Source: Terribacillus saccharophilus (GTDB lineage Bacteria > Bacillota > Bacilli > Bacillales > Amphibacillaceae). From it: a DNA stretch of 64,000 bases. How positions within the stretch are numbered: the stretch's first letter is position 1; the number at the start of each line of letters is the position of its first letter. The DNA lies in NCBI GenBank assembly GCA_900110015.1, contig FOCD01000001.1, positions 434,001 through 498,000 of the forward strand, given 5' to 3'. A model generated the notes under the pieces. That model searched no databases and was not told the origin of the DNA. It worked only from the letters and a program-made list of their open reading frames with translations. Shown piece after piece: positions 53,803 to 62,979 of this stretch. A program made the position numbers and the translations under genes.

Positions 53803-54426
53803 ATGCCAGCTATTGTTTATATCCGGTTCATCCGGAAAATCACAACTGCTCCAGAATCCGTAATCAAACTTAAGGATATCGCACATATTGCGAATGCTGG
53901 AGATTATAAGGAACGCATGCTCGACACCGTCATTTACCGTATAAACAAAAAAGACAGCAATATCGTTGTCCTTGATTGTTTTTCGGTATTCCAGCAGCTA
54001 ATGAAACTTTTTCCGGAGCATGAACTGCAGTTGATAGGTGCGGAGCAAACGATTGTCCATGTCCAGCATGCAAAAAAACGCACCGTATGGCCTCTCGTCA
54101 TTCTCATCTGGCTGCTCTTGTTCATAGGGTCAGCCATGACGATCATGAATTTTCACTTCGATGTTGCCATGGAGCCGGTGCAGCAGCAGATTCATTTTCT
54201 ATTGACTGGAGAACGGCTTGTGCATCCGCTCTGGCTGCAAATTCCGTACAGCATAGGCATCGGAGTGGGGATGATTCTCTTTTTCAACCATGTATTCAAA
54301 AAGCGTTTGAATGAAGAGCCTAGCCCGTTGGAGGTAGAGATGCACAAATATCAGCGTGATATGGATGTTTATGTAGCTTATCACGAAAACGAATTGGAAC
54401 AGCAGCATGTGGATCGCCACAGTTGA
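53803..54426 (+). CDS. spoVAA: Stage V sporulation protein AA
   Basis: Protein of 207 residues, first gene of the spoVA operon, whose products form the dipicolinic acid channel of the spore inner membrane. N-terminal soluble domain of about 90 residues (YIRFIRKITTAPESVIKLKD, DCFSVFQQLMKLFPEHELQL) and two C-terminal helices. GGAGGAGAG precedes the ATG. It overlaps spoVAB by 20 bases. Confidence 0.93.
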   Translation: MPAIVYIRFIRKITTAPESVIKLKDIAHIANAGDYKERMLDTVIYRINKKDSNIVVLDCFSVFQQLMKLFPEHELQLIGAEQTIVHVQHAKKRTVWPLVILIWLLLFIGSAMTIMNFHFDVAMEPVQQQIHFLLTGERLVHPLWLQIPYSIGIGVGMILFFNHVFKKRLNEEPSPLEVEMHKYQRDMDVYVAYHENELEQQHVDRHS

Positions 54427-54823
54427 ACTGCTGATCGGGCTCAGTGCCGGGCTTGCAACTGGAGCAGGATTTGTCGCTTTTCTGACTGTACTAGGTATTA
54501 TTCCGAGATTGGTACAGCTTAGCAAGACACAGAATTTCCTGATTACTTATGAAGCAGGCGTCACTGCCGGTGCTTTCGCCGGAACGATTCTCTCCTTCCA
54601 TTATTTTCATTTTCATGCGCCGATTCTTCTGATCACGCTTTGGGGTCTTTTGCATGGAATATTCGTCGGTATGCTTGCTGCAGCTTTGACGGAGGTGTTG
54701 AATGTGTTTCCAATCCTGACTAGACGAATTGGTCTGGATAGTAGTCTGATCTGGTTCTTTATGGCAATTGTCCTAGGGAAGATCACCGGATCCTTGTTCC
54801 AATGGCTTTTATTTTCCTATTAA
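54407..54823 (+). CDS. spoVAB: Stage V sporulation protein AB
   Basis: Polytopic membrane protein of 138 residues, about four helices (ELLIGLSAGLATGAGFVAFL, LWGLLHGIFVGMLAAALTE). Second member of the dipicolinate channel operon; its start lies within the last codons of spoVAA, with no other start giving the full protein. Confidence 0.93.
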   Translation: MWIATVELLIGLSAGLATGAGFVAFLTVLGIIPRLVQLSKTQNFLITYEAGVTAGAFAGTILSFHYFHFHAPILLITLWGLLHGIFVGMLAAALTEVLNVFPILTRRIGLDSSLIWFFMAIVLGKITGSLFQWLLFSY

Positions 54824-54839
54824 TCAAAGAGGTGACATC

Positions 54840-55301
54840 ATGGATTCCAAGTTCAAGAAAGAAAATTACACCGATACAGCAAAAACGTATTATCCGAAAG
54901 TGCCATACGTCCGAAATTGTCTTAAAGCTTTCTTAGTGGGCGGTTTCATCTGTCTCATTGGAGAGCTGCTGACTAAGTTTTACATGCAAGTCTTTGATAT
55001 GTCCCAGCAGGAGGCTGGTACGCCTACTGTCACAACACTAATCCTTATATCTGCGATATTGACTGGGCTTGGGATCTATGACCGAATCGCACAATTTGCC
55101 GGGGCAGGATCAGCAGTGCCGGTAACAGGATTCGCCAACGCTGTAACAAGTGCTGCCCTGGAATATAAGTCGGAAGGTTATGTGCTTGGAGTAGGTTCTA
55201 ATATGTTCAAACTTGCTGGCAGTGTCATTGTATTCGGGGTTACGTCGGCCTATATTGTCGGCATTATCCGATATATATTCAACCAGCTGATCGGGGGATA
55301 A
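54840..55301 (+). CDS. spoVAC: Stage V sporulation protein AC
   Basis: Membrane protein of 153 residues, a mechanosensitive channel component of the SpoVA complex releasing Ca-dipicolinate at germination. Conserved KTYYPKVPYVRNCLKAFLVG, GLGIYDRIAQFAGAGSAVPV and TGFANAVTSAALEYKSEGYV. AGAGGTG precedes the ATG. Confidence 0.95.
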   Translation: MDSKFKKENYTDTAKTYYPKVPYVRNCLKAFLVGGFICLIGELLTKFYMQVFDMSQQEAGTPTVTTLILISAILTGLGIYDRIAQFAGAGSAVPVTGFANAVTSAALEYKSEGYVLGVGSNMFKLAGSVIVFGVTSAYIVGIIRYIFNQLIGG

Positions 55302-55307
55302 AAGAAA

Positions 55308-56318
55308 ATGGCGAAATTGGGCAAGCAATCCTGGACGCTGAATCAAAAGGTTTATATTCAAGAAACAGGGACGAGTGTAGGACCGAAGGAATCAAAAGGT
55401 CCATTAGGGAATTCCTTCGATAAATCTTACGATAATTTATACTGCGGAGAAGATAATTGGGAAATGGCAGAAAGAAAGCTCTTGCAGGATGCTATACAAA
55501 TAACGTTGGAGAAAGCTGGTTTAAAGCAGCAGCATATTGATATGTTCATTGCTGGAGATCTGTTGAATCAGAATGTTAGTGCCAATTACACAGCACGTGA
55601 TATGGATATGAGTTATCTAGGCATGTTTGGGGCTTGCTCCACTAGTATGGAAACGCTGGCCGTAGCGTCCCAATTGGTTGATGCTGGTGTAGCAGACCGG
55701 ATTTTGACGGCTGTCTGCAGCCATAATGCAACAGCAGAGAGGCAATTCCGTTTTCCAACCGAATATGGTAATCAGAAACCTGCAACAGCAACTAGCACAG
55801 CAACTGGAGCTGGATGTGCATTAGTAAGCCGTGAAAAGAGTCAAATCAGAATAGAAGGTGCAACTATCGGTAAAGTGGTTGATTTCGGTGCAACAAATGC
55901 CTTCGACCTTGGAAGCGCAATGGTACCGGCAGCTTATGACACGATCAAGAGGCATTTGAGCGATTTTGGCCGTACACCTTCTGATTATGATCTGATAGTT
56001 ACTGGTGACTTGTCGAGCGTTGGTTCTCCTATACTAAAGGATATGCTCCGCAGTGATGGGATTAATATTGATGCCGTACATAAGGATTGCGGCAACTTGC
56101 TTTATAACAATGATCAAGGAATGCTTGCCGGTGGCAGCGGTACAGCCTGTTCCGCCATTGTAACGTACAGCCATCTTTTGGATGAGATGCGAAAAGGAAC
56201 TTACAAACGGATACTGGTTACCGCAACTGGTGCATTGATGAACCCAACACTGATACGTCAGAAAGAATCAATACCAGCTATTGCACATAGTGTCGTACTC
56301 GTAAGGGAGGAGGTATAA
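55308..56318 (+). CDS. spoVAD: Stage V sporulation protein AD
   Basis: Thiolase-fold protein of 336 residues that binds dipicolinic acid during its import into the forespore. Conserved [50 protein letters not shown] and [18 protein letters not shown]. It lies 6 bases after spoVAC. AAGAAAATGGCG supplies a weak ribosome binding site beginning in GGGGG of spoVAC. Confidence 0.96.
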   Translation: MAKLGKQSWTLNQKVYIQETGTSVGPKESKGPLGNSFDKSYDNLYCGEDNWEMAERKLLQDAIQITLEKAGLKQQHIDMFIAGDLLNQNVSANYTARDMDMSYLGMFGACSTSMETLAVASQLVDAGVADRILTAVCSHNATAERQFRFPTEYGNQKPATATSTATGAGCALVSREKSQIRIEGATIGKVVDFGATNAFDLGSAMVPAAYDTIKRHLSDFGRTPSDYDLIVTGDLSSVGSPILKDMLRSDGINIDAVHKDCGNLLYNNDQGMLAGGSGTACSAIVTYSHLLDEMRKGTYKRILVTATGALMNPTLIRQKESIPAIAHSVVLVREEV

Positions 56319-56320
56319 GC

Positions 56321-56671
56321 ATGGACTTTTTTTGGGCATTTGTAGTCGGCGGATTTATTTGTGTTATCGGTCAGCTGCTTTTAGATGTTGCGAAACTGGA
56401 TGCTGGACATGTGATGAGTACCTTCGTCGTTCTTGGCTGTGTGCTTGATGGATTCGATTTGTATGATAACTTGTTATCTTTCGCAGGTGCTGGTGCTTCG
56501 GTTCCTATCACTAGCTTTGGACACTCTCTACTTCACGGTGCCATGGAACAAGCTGATAAACATGGATTTTGGGGTATTGCACTCGGTATGTTCCAGCTGA
56601 CATCTGCAGGAATCGCTGCCGCTATTCTTTTCGGGTTCCTAGTGTCTGTATTCTTTAAGCCAAGGGGATGA
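56321..56671 (+). CDS. spoVAEB: Stage V sporulation protein AEb
   Basis: Membrane protein of 116 residues, paralogous to SpoVAC ([59 protein letters not shown]). Part of the dipicolinate channel. Its ATG follows GGAGGAGG within spoVAD's last codons, 2 bases beyond its stop. Confidence 0.95.
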   Translation: MDFFWAFVVGGFICVIGQLLLDVAKLDAGHVMSTFVVLGCVLDGFDLYDNLLSFAGAGASVPITSFGHSLLHGAMEQADKHGFWGIALGMFQLTSAGIAAAILFGFLVSVFFKPRG

Positions 56672-56678
56672 ACCCTTT

Positions 56679-57242
56679 ATGAAGCGAGTAATTCTGATTA
56701 CAGACGGAGATGCTTATGCAAAGCGAACAATCGACTATTTAGCAGAGAAGATCGGCGGGACGTCTCTTTCTTATCTGGCTGACAATCCGATGACTGTGGA
56801 AGCCAAAGCTATGGTTAATGCTATCCATGCAGCAAAAGCAGAACCGGTTTATGTCCTTCTCGATGATGGGGGTGTACCGGGTGTAGGCAGCGGTGAAATG
56901 CTGCTGCAAACGATTGCGGATGATCCTGAGATCAACGTGATTGGAGCATTGGCGGTTGCGTCTCATACGCAAAACCGTGAATGGAGCCGCGTCAACTTCT
57001 CTATTGACCAGGATGGGGAACTGCAGCCATTCGGTGTAGATAAGGAAGGTGTCATTACAGAGGAAATCGGTCGTATAAACGGCGATACGGTGTATCTGCT
57101 TGACCAGCTGGATCTCCCTTTAGTGGTGGCGATCGGAGATATTGGAAAAATGCACGGCAAAGATGCAATTGAAATTGGCTCCCCAATTACAGAACAAGCG
57201 CTCCGTATCATCCTAGAAAGGGAGGGAAGCAGAAATGGCTGA
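56679..57242 (+). CDS. spoVAEA: Stage V sporulation protein AEa
   Basis: Soluble protein of 187 residues, the AEa part of spoVAE (RVILITDGDAYAKRTIDYLA, LLDDGGVPGVGSGEMLLQTI). Biochemical role unknown; it acts with the SpoVA complex. Ends overlapping spoVAF by 8 bases. Confidence 0.92.
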   Translation: MKRVILITDGDAYAKRTIDYLAEKIGGTSLSYLADNPMTVEAKAMVNAIHAAKAEPVYVLLDDGGVPGVGSGEMLLQTIADDPEINVIGALAVASHTQNREWSRVNFSIDQDGELQPFGVDKEGVITEEIGRINGDTVYLLDQLDLPLVVAIGDIGKMHGKDAIEIGSPITEQALRIILEREGSRNG

Positions 57243-58710
57243 TGAACAAAAAATGCCAATACCAGCAAAAATCGATGACGTAAATGAGTTTATGAAGGAG
57301 CGTGTTGGTGTCGGTGTCTCCTTCGACGTCGGTCACCGCACCTTGATCATTCTCAAGAAAAAAGTGGAAATCTACTACACCACCGGTCTTGCGGATGCTG
57401 AGGTTGTACAGCGTGTACTTTCGAAATTAATGAGTATCAATGATGACGAAAGAAACACTAATAAAGTTTCTGAAATCATCGAAAACCGATTGGTTCACAT
57501 GCAAGTGAAGCGAACAGAAAGCATCGATGATTGCGTCGATCAGTTCCTTTCAGGATTAATTGTCGTATTCATGGATGGCTGTGATTTTGCTTTTGTCGTC
57601 GACACAAGATCCTATCCGGGCAGACAGCCGGAGGAGCCTGACACGGAGAAAGTCATCCGCGGACCTCGGGATGGGTATACGGAAAATATTATCATCAACA
57701 CTGCCTTGACGCGCCGTAGGATTCGGGACGAACGGCTGCGACTGGAAATGATGCAGGTAGGAGAAAGATCGAAGACAGATATTTGTATCGCTTATATCGA
57801 GGACGTTGCTGACCCAAATTTAGTAAAACTGATTAAAAAAGAATTGAAGGAAATCGAAATCGATGGACTACCAATGTCCGATAAATCAGTCGAAGAATAT
57901 CTCGTAAAGCAAGGAAACAGACCATTTCCTCTTGTAAGATATACTGAAAGGCCAGATATTGGCGCAGTTCATCTTTTTGAGGGGCATGTGCTTATCATTG
58001 TTGATACGTCACCAAGTGTTATCATTACACCGGCAACTTATTTTTCCCATTTGCAGCATGCAGAGGAATACAGAGAATCACCAGCACCTGGAACATTCAT
58101 ACGCTGGGTCCGACTAACGGGGATCTTTGTATCATTGTTCCTCCTGCCGTTTTGGTATCTGATCACAGTTCATCCGGAATTACTGCCCCAAAGCATCGAT
58201 TTTATTGGTCCCAATAAGGATGACGGACATATACCATTATTTCTGCAAATACTCCTTGCAGATCTTGGTATAGAATTCCTCAGACTAGCTGCAATCCATA
58301 CACCCACGCCGCTATCTACGGCAATGGGTCTTATCGCAGCAGTCCTGATTGGTGAGATTGCCATTAATGTAGGGTTGTTCACACCTGAGGTAATTCTTTA
58401 TGTGGCGATTTCTGCTGTCGGTTCCTTTGTTACGCCAAGCTTCGAACTTAGTGTATCAAACAAAATAACAAGAATCTTCTTCCTCGTTGCAACAGCTATA
58501 TTCGGGGTTCCGGGATTTGTCATCAGCATCACGTTAGCCATCTTGATTCTTGTAGGCACGAAATCACTAAACACACCTTATATGTGGCCGTTTATTCCGT
58601 TTAATCTGAAAGCACTTCTGGAGATTGCATACCGGACACCGGTTCCATTGACAAAATATCGTCCTTCCATTACCAACTCTCCAGATAAAACAAGGGCGCC
58701 GAATTCTTAG
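57235..58710 (+). CDS. spoVAF: Stage V sporulation protein AF (GerA-family)
   Basis: Membrane protein of 491 residues homologous to the A subunits of spore germinant receptors. N-terminal soluble region of about 290 residues (FDVGHRTLIILKKKVEIYYT, RRIRDERLRLEMMQVGERSK), then about five helices with ADLGIEFLRLAAIHTPTPLS and a Pro-rich basic tail. It improves germination in B. subtilis with FigP. Last gene of the operon; a terminator follows about 80 bases on. Confidence 0.95.
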   Translation: MADEQKMPIPAKIDDVNEFMKERVGVGVSFDVGHRTLIILKKKVEIYYTTGLADAEVVQRVLSKLMSINDDERNTNKVSEIIENRLVHMQVKRTESIDDCVDQFLSGLIVVFMDGCDFAFVVDTRSYPGRQPEEPDTEKVIRGPRDGYTENIIINTALTRRRIRDERLRLEMMQVGERSKTDICIAYIEDVADPNLVKLIKKELKEIEIDGLPMSDKSVEEYLVKQGNRPFPLVRYTERPDIGAVHLFEGHVLIIVDTSPSVIITPATYFSHLQHAEEYRESPAPGTFIRWVRLTGIFVSLFLLPFWYLITVHPELLPQSIDFIGPNKDDGHIPLFLQILLADLGIEFLRLAAIHTPTPLSTAMGLIAAVLIGEIAINVGLFTPEVILYVAISAVGSFVTPSFELSVSNKITRIFFLVATAIFGVPGFVISITLAILILVGTKSLNTPYMWPFIPFNLKALLEIAYRTPVPLTKYRPSITNSPDKTRAPNS

Positions 58711-58788
58711 TTGCTAGAAAAATGAGAATATGGTACGTTTACTCTATCTATTTTTTACGACAGTACGGGTAGTGTAGCGTGTGAAGCG

Positions 58789-58831
58789 AAAGCTCATCTT
58801 CTTCCTATGCGGAAAGATGAGCTTTGTTTTT
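58789..58831 (+). terminator. Terminator of the spoVA operon
   Basis: AAAGCTCATCTT and AAGATGAGCTTT form a perfect 12-base stem; the tail is GTTTTTA. It lies just before lysA. Confidence 0.88.
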
Positions 58832-58870
58832 ATGCCTTATCCGATGAAGCCGTTGTTTGGAGGTTATTGT

Positions 58871-60169
58871 ATGCAGCACCCTTTTGTAGTAAATGATCAG
58901 CACATTTTAGAAATAGGCGGAGTAGATGCCGTCACATTAGCCAAAAAATATGGTACACCATTATTTGTGTACGATGTCGGTGTTATCCGAAAAAATGCTA
59001 AGGCATTTGTCGAAGCCTTTGAAACATTAGGCGTCAAAGCTCAAGTAGCATATGCTAGCAAGGCTTTTTCTTCGGTTGCGATGGTGCAGGTAGCGAAGCA
59101 GGAAAAGCTTAGCTTGGATGTGGTCTCCCGCGGAGAACTGCATACTGCATTGAAAGCTGACTTCCCGACTGAAAAAATTCACCTGCATGGCAATAACAAG
59201 AGCTATGAAGAACTTTCAATGGCTGTGGAACATAATATCGGCTGTGTGGTTGTGGATAACTTCCATGAAATTGCCTTACTGGAAGCGGTATTGAAGGAAC
59301 AAGGAAAGCAGATGGATATTCTGCTGCGTGTTACGCCTGGCATTGAAGCACATACACATGATTATATTTTGACAGGCAATGAGGATTCGAAATTCGGTTT
59401 TGATATTAGCAATGGGCAAGCTGAGGAAGCATTTCGTAAAGTGAAGGATAGCGAAGTGATTAGAATGAAGGGGCTGCATTGTCATATCGGTTCTCAAATT
59501 TTTGAAACTGACGGATTTTTAATGGCAGTGGGCAGGCTGTTCGAGCTTATCAAGGCATGGCAGAATGATTATGGTTATGCTCCTGCAGTACTCAATGTAG
59601 GCGGCGGCTTTGGTATCCGTTATACGGAAAACGACGAACCGCTTCCATTGTCAGATTATATCCATGCATTGGTATCACGAATCAAAGCAGAGGCCGAGGA
59701 AGCATCAATTGAGATGCCGGAAATCTGGATTGAGCCAGGAAGATCGATTGTCGGGAATGCGGCAGTAACGCTTTATACGATCGGTTCTGTTAAAGAGATT
59801 CCTGGTGTGCGTAAATATGTATCTGTTGATGGCGGAATGACGGACAATCTCCGTCCAGCACTTTATAAAGCTGTGTATGAAGCAAAAATTGCTAACCGCG
59901 CAGATGAGAAAGCAATAGAGACAGTCTCCATTGCCGGTAAATGCTGCGAATCAGGAGATATGCTGATTTGGGATATTGATTTGCCAAAAGCAGAGGCTGG
60001 AGATCTGCTTGCAGTTTTCAGTACTGGCGCGTACGGCTACGCAATGGCAAACAACTATAACCGCTTTGGCAGACCAGCTGTTGTCTTTGTCGAAGATGGA
60101 GTCGACAGACTTGTCGTTAGAAGAGAAGAAGCTGAGGAACTTACAAGGCTTGATCTTTCTTATGAATAA
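58871..60169 (+). CDS. lysA: Diaminopimelate decarboxylase
   Basis: PLP enzyme of 432 residues making L-lysine from meso-diaminopimelate. PLP lysine in VAYASKAFSS, DVVSRGELHTAL, GLHCHIGSQIF, GGGFGIRY (phosphate binding), WIEPGRSIV and GKCCESGDML. The ATG at 58871 has GGAGG 7 bases upstream and gives a normal N-terminus; the frame from 58781 would run through the spoVA terminator. Same location as in B. subtilis. Confidence 0.96.
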   Translation: MQHPFVVNDQHILEIGGVDAVTLAKKYGTPLFVYDVGVIRKNAKAFVEAFETLGVKAQVAYASKAFSSVAMVQVAKQEKLSLDVVSRGELHTALKADFPTEKIHLHGNNKSYEELSMAVEHNIGCVVVDNFHEIALLEAVLKEQGKQMDILLRVTPGIEAHTHDYILTGNEDSKFGFDISNGQAEEAFRKVKDSEVIRMKGLHCHIGSQIFETDGFLMAVGRLFELIKAWQNDYGYAPAVLNVGGGFGIRYTENDEPLPLSDYIHALVSRIKAEAEEASIEMPEIWIEPGRSIVGNAAVTLYTIGSVKEIPGVRKYVSVDGGMTDNLRPALYKAVYEAKIANRADEKAIETVSIAGKCCESGDMLIWDIDLPKAEAGDLLAVFSTGAYGYAMANNYNRFGRPAVVFVEDGVDRLVVRREEAEELTRLDLSYE

Positions 60170-60206
60170 AAAAATCCTGTATGCATTATGCATACAGGAT
60201 TTTTTT
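60168..60206. terminator. Bidirectional terminator between lysA and ppiB
   Basis: AAATCCTGTATGCA and TGCATACAGGATTT form a perfect stem (extended by A/T pairs) with a 3-base loop and T-runs on both strands. It also spans the lysA and ppiB stop codons. Confidence 0.92.
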
Positions 60207-60646
60207 TATTCTTCGTCGAAAACTTCTACAGTTTCCATTGTGTCGCCGTTTCTCATGTTGCGAGCGATTTCTAATCCGGAAGTTACTTTACCGAATACAG
60301 TATGAACACCGTTCAAGTGCGGCTGAGGTTCGTGTACGATAAAGAACTGGCTAGAGCCTGTATCTTTACCAGCATGCGCCATGCTCAAGCTGCCTGCTTC
60401 ATGTTTATGAGGGTTTCCTTCCGTTTCACATTTGATTGTAGTTCCGCTGCCGCCGGCACCAGTACCAGTCGGGTCGCCACCTTGGCTTACGAAGCCTGGG
60501 ATGACGCGGTGGAACGTTACACCATTATAGAAACCGGAGTTCGCGAGCTTCTCGAAGTTCGCTACTGTGTTTGGAGCTTCCTCCGGATATAGTTCAAATT
60601 CAATTTTATCGCCATCCAACATTAGGATGTAACCTTTTTTAGCCAT
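60206..60646 (-). CDS. ppiB: Peptidyl-prolyl cis-trans isomerase B (cyclophilin)
   Basis: Cytoplasmic cyclophilin of 146 residues catalysing proline isomerisation. Typical sequences are [57 protein letters not shown] and GLEIARNM. Minus-strand gene convergent with lysA; TCTAGGAGGAC lies upstream of the ATG. Confidence 0.96.
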   Translation of the reverse strand: MAKKGYILMLDGDKIEFELYPEEAPNTVANFEKLANSGFYNGVTFHRVIPGFVSQGGDPTGTGAGGSGTTIKCETEGNPHKHEAGSLSMAHAGKDTGSSQFFIVHEPQPHLNGVHTVFGKVTSGLEIARNMRNGDTMETVEVFDEE

Positions 60647-60688
60647 TTGCTTGTCCTCCTAGATTGAAGTGAGTATGTACTCGTGATG

Positions 60689-60694
60689 ATTCTA
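60689..60694 (-). promoter_or_regulatory. Extended -10 box for ppiB
   Basis: On the minus strand TGGTAGAAT is an extended -10 element (TGn plus TAGAAT) about 43 bases before the ppiB start. The -35 is weak. Confidence 0.4.
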
Positions 60695-60827
60695 CCACAT
60701 AAACCGTCACTCTCGCCAGATTCTGCTTCTATCCTTTGTATGGAGCGAGAAATGTAGGAGAAACTACCATAGAATTTCTTTGTTGTAGTCCGGCAGTAAG
60801 CATATGGAGAAAATACGGTATGTAAAG

Positions 60828-60856
60828 TTGACAAAAAACGTAGATAGGTTTTAAAT
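60828..60856 (+). promoter_or_regulatory. SigA promoter candidate before the 32-residue peptide and ribT
   Basis: TTGACA at 60828-60833 is followed after 17 bases by TTAAAT at 60851-60856. It faces the small membrane peptide gene and ribT. Confidence 0.45.
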
Positions 60857-60886
60857 AAGACTACGTACGGCAGGAGTTGAACACAG

Positions 60887-60985
60887 TTGCAGGATAGTGA
60901 CAAACAAGAGAAGGTACTTTTCTGGGTCATGATGGGAGCAAGCTTCTTATTCCTTCTGTCTTTGATCGGAAAGTTATTTTCTTAA
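60887..60985 (+). CDS. Small membrane peptide, 32 residues, unknown
   Basis: Frame starting TTG at 60887 and translating as MQDSDKQEKVLFWVMMGASF, then LFLLSLIGKLFS, with one predicted transmembrane helix at residues 11-27 and charged N-terminus. AGGAG lies 10 bases upstream of the TTG. It sits directly downstream of a TTGACA promoter and 12 bases before ribT, suggesting a small leader gene in the same transcript. I do not recognise a family. Confidence 0.5.
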   Translation: MQDSDKQEKVLFWVMMGASFLFLLSLIGKLFS

Positions 60986-60997
60986 TGAGGGGTTATT

Positions 60998-61351
60998 ATG
61001 CTAATACGATACAAGAAGTCAATGGAAAAAATCGCAATGGGACTTTTATCTTTCATGCCACATGTAAAAGAAGTAAAAAAGCTGCAGCAGACAATTCAGG
61101 AATACAATAACAATCCTAATTGGCACTTGTTTCTTTGGAAAGATGAAGATGATATCCTCGGAGCACTTGGAGTCGTGATCGAAGAGGATAAGGCTATCGT
61201 GCAGCATATTTCGGTCGATCCATCTCACCGAGGCAATGGCATCGGCAAGCAGATGGTTTGTGAGTTACGCAATATGTATTCGCCGATGCATCGAGTCACT
61301 GCGACGGATGAAACAAAGAATTTCCTTGAGAAATGCGAAACAGAAGCTTAA
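60998..61351 (+). CDS. ribT: GNAT acetyltransferase RibT
   Basis: Acetyltransferase-fold protein of 117 residues very similar to B. subtilis RibT (LIRYKKSMEKIAMGLLSFMP, then the acetyl-CoA motif VDPSHRGNGIGKQM). In B. subtilis ribT ends the riboflavin operon ribDEAHT. Here no rib gene is nearby, so it is an orphan. Enzymatic target unknown. GAGGGG precedes the ATG. Confidence 0.9.
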   Translation: MLIRYKKSMEKIAMGLLSFMPHVKEVKKLQQTIQEYNNNPNWHLFLWKDEDDILGALGVVIEEDKAIVQHISVDPSHRGNGIGKQMVCELRNMYSPMHRVTATDETKNFLEKCETEA

Positions 61352-61355
61352 AATA

Positions 61356-61389
61356 AAAACCAGCCTCCTAAGAAGGCTGGTTTTCTTTA
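61356..61389 (+). terminator. Terminator after ribT
   Basis: AAAACCAGCCT and AGGCTGGTTTT form a perfect 11-base stem; tail TTTTCTTT. Confidence 0.88.
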
Positions 61390-61399
61390 TGCGCTCGGC

Positions 61400-61480
61400 T
61401 TATAGCCAAGCAGCACCTACGATAATTAGAAGAATGAAAAGTACAACGATCAAAGCAAATCCTCCGCCGTAGCTACCCAT
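61400..61480 (-). CDS. YjcZ-family sporulation peptide
   Basis: Peptide of 26 residues, MGSYGGGFALIVVLFILLII followed by VGAAWL, encoded on the minus strand. Glycine-rich N-terminus and one hydrophobic helix are the hallmarks of the YjcZ family of small spore proteins. AGGAGG lies 7-8 bases before the ATG. Its role in spores is unknown. It converges with ribT. Confidence 0.82.
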   Translation of the reverse strand: MGSYGGGFALIVVLFILLIIVGAAWL

Positions 61481-61619
61481 GGTTAAATTCCTCCTTTATA
61501 AAGTGTGACTCAGATAAAAGCCAGGATGTCTGAACATTTATCTTACGGTATAAGTTATGTAGAGAAGTAAGCCAGGGTATGGGCGGAAAGTGAACTTTTT
61601 TTCGGAAGGAGGAGATTTT

Positions 61620-62372
61620 ATGCAAGGATACAGTGTGAAACTGGATGGATTTGAAGGCCCGCTTGATCTGCTCCTGCATTTGATTAACCAATATGAAATC
61701 GATATTTATGACATACCGGTGGCAGTGATCACCGAGCAATATATGCACTATATACATACGATGCAGCAATTGGAATTGAACATTGCCAGTGAATATTTAG
61801 TGATGGCGGCAACGCTTCTTGCGATGAAAAGCAAGCTGCTTTTGCCGAATCAAGCAGCACTCGATGAAGAAGCAGCGATGGAGGAGGAAGATCCTCGAGA
61901 CGAGCTTATGAATCGCTTGATTGAATATCGTAAGTTCAAGGAAGCAGCGGAAGAATTAAAAGAAAAAGAGCTATCTGCTGATAAGCTTTACACAAGACCG
62001 CCAGCACCGCTTCCGGATAAACCGGAATTGAAACCGCTCGAGCCAGGTGAGGTTACAGTTTATGATATGGTAGCCGCCTTGCAGCGTGTTTTTCGCAGAA
62101 GAGAATGGAGTCAGCCGCTCGATACGAAAATCCAGCGTGCAGAAATTTTGCTGGAAGATCGAATGGGCGAAGTCCTGCATTCTATTAAAGCCAGAAAAGA
62201 AGGGGTCGATTTCTTCGAATTATTCCCGGAACGGACGAAGCAGCACATTGTTGTTACCTTCATGGCTATATTGGAATTGATGAAAAAACAACAGATTTTC
62301 TGCAAGCAAAAACAGCATTTTGATGAGTTAATCGTATTTGAAATGGGGATGCACGATGGAAGTACCGTATAA
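61620..62372 (+). CDS. scpA: Segregation and condensation protein A (kleisin)
   Basis: Kleisin subunit of 250 residues of the Smc-ScpAB condensin. Typical N-terminal YSVKLDGFEGPLDLLLHLI and EYLVMAATLLAMKSKLLLP, and a C-terminal winged helix (EGVDFFELFPERTKQHIVVT, FMAILELMKKQQIF). The ATG at 61620 has AAGGAGGAG upstream. It overlaps scpB by 17 bases. Confidence 0.96.
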   Translation: MQGYSVKLDGFEGPLDLLLHLINQYEIDIYDIPVAVITEQYMHYIHTMQQLELNIASEYLVMAATLLAMKSKLLLPNQAALDEEAAMEEEDPRDELMNRLIEYRKFKEAAEELKEKELSADKLYTRPPAPLPDKPELKPLEPGEVTVYDMVAALQRVFRRREWSQPLDTKIQRAEILLEDRMGEVLHSIKARKEGVDFFELFPERTKQHIVVTFMAILELMKKQQIFCKQKQHFDELIVFEMGMHDGSTV

Positions 62373-62928
62373 CAGTATTCTGGAAGGGCTGTTGTTTGCA
62401 GCCGGTGATGAAGGACTAACAAAGAAACAGCTTATGCATGCATTGGAATTAGGAGAAAAAGAAGTCGAAGAGGAATTGACCGCACTTAAGAAAGCCTACG
62501 AATCACCAGACCGCGGCTTATCAATTATGGAAATGAAAGGTGCCTATCATCTGACCACAAAATCAGAGCATGCAGCTTATCATCGTAAATTGCTGGATTC
62601 TCCACAAAACAGCAAGCTATCACAAGCGGCGCTTGAGACGTTGGCAATCATAGCATATAAGCAGCCAATCACCAGGATCGAGGTTGAGGAAGTGCGTGGT
62701 GTTAAGAGCGAGAGGCCGATTCAGACACTTGTTGCCAGAGGCTTTATAGAAGAGAGCGGCCGCAAAGAAGGCATCGGCAGACCAATCTTATATGTTACAA
62801 CACTTGCTTTCCTTGCTTATTTTGGTTTGCATACATTGGATGATCTGCCTCCTTTACCAGAAGGAACAGATGATCCCGAAGGAGCTGCAGATCTTTTCTT
62901 CGAAGATTTTCCTGCCGAATCGGATTGA
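62356..62928 (+). CDS. scpB: Segregation and condensation protein B
   Basis: Smc-associated protein of 190 residues with two winged helices (ILEGLLFAAGDEGLTKKQLM, LSQAALETLAIIAYKQPITR, IEVEEVRGVKSERPIQTLVA). It dimerises and binds ScpA to complete the condensin. Its start lies within scpA, with GGGG 7 bases upstream, so the pair is translationally coupled. An acidic C-terminal tail follows the core. Confidence 0.95.
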   Translation: MEVPYNSILEGLLFAAGDEGLTKKQLMHALELGEKEVEEELTALKKAYESPDRGLSIMEMKGAYHLTTKSEHAAYHRKLLDSPQNSKLSQAALETLAIIAYKQPITRIEVEEVRGVKSERPIQTLVARGFIEESGRKEGIGRPILYVTTLAFLAYFGLHTLDDLPPLPEGTDDPEGAADLFFEDFPAESD

Positions 62929-62979
62929 CAAGATTCCCCTAGCTTAATGGGTACATATGCTAGGGCGAGGTGAGTGACT

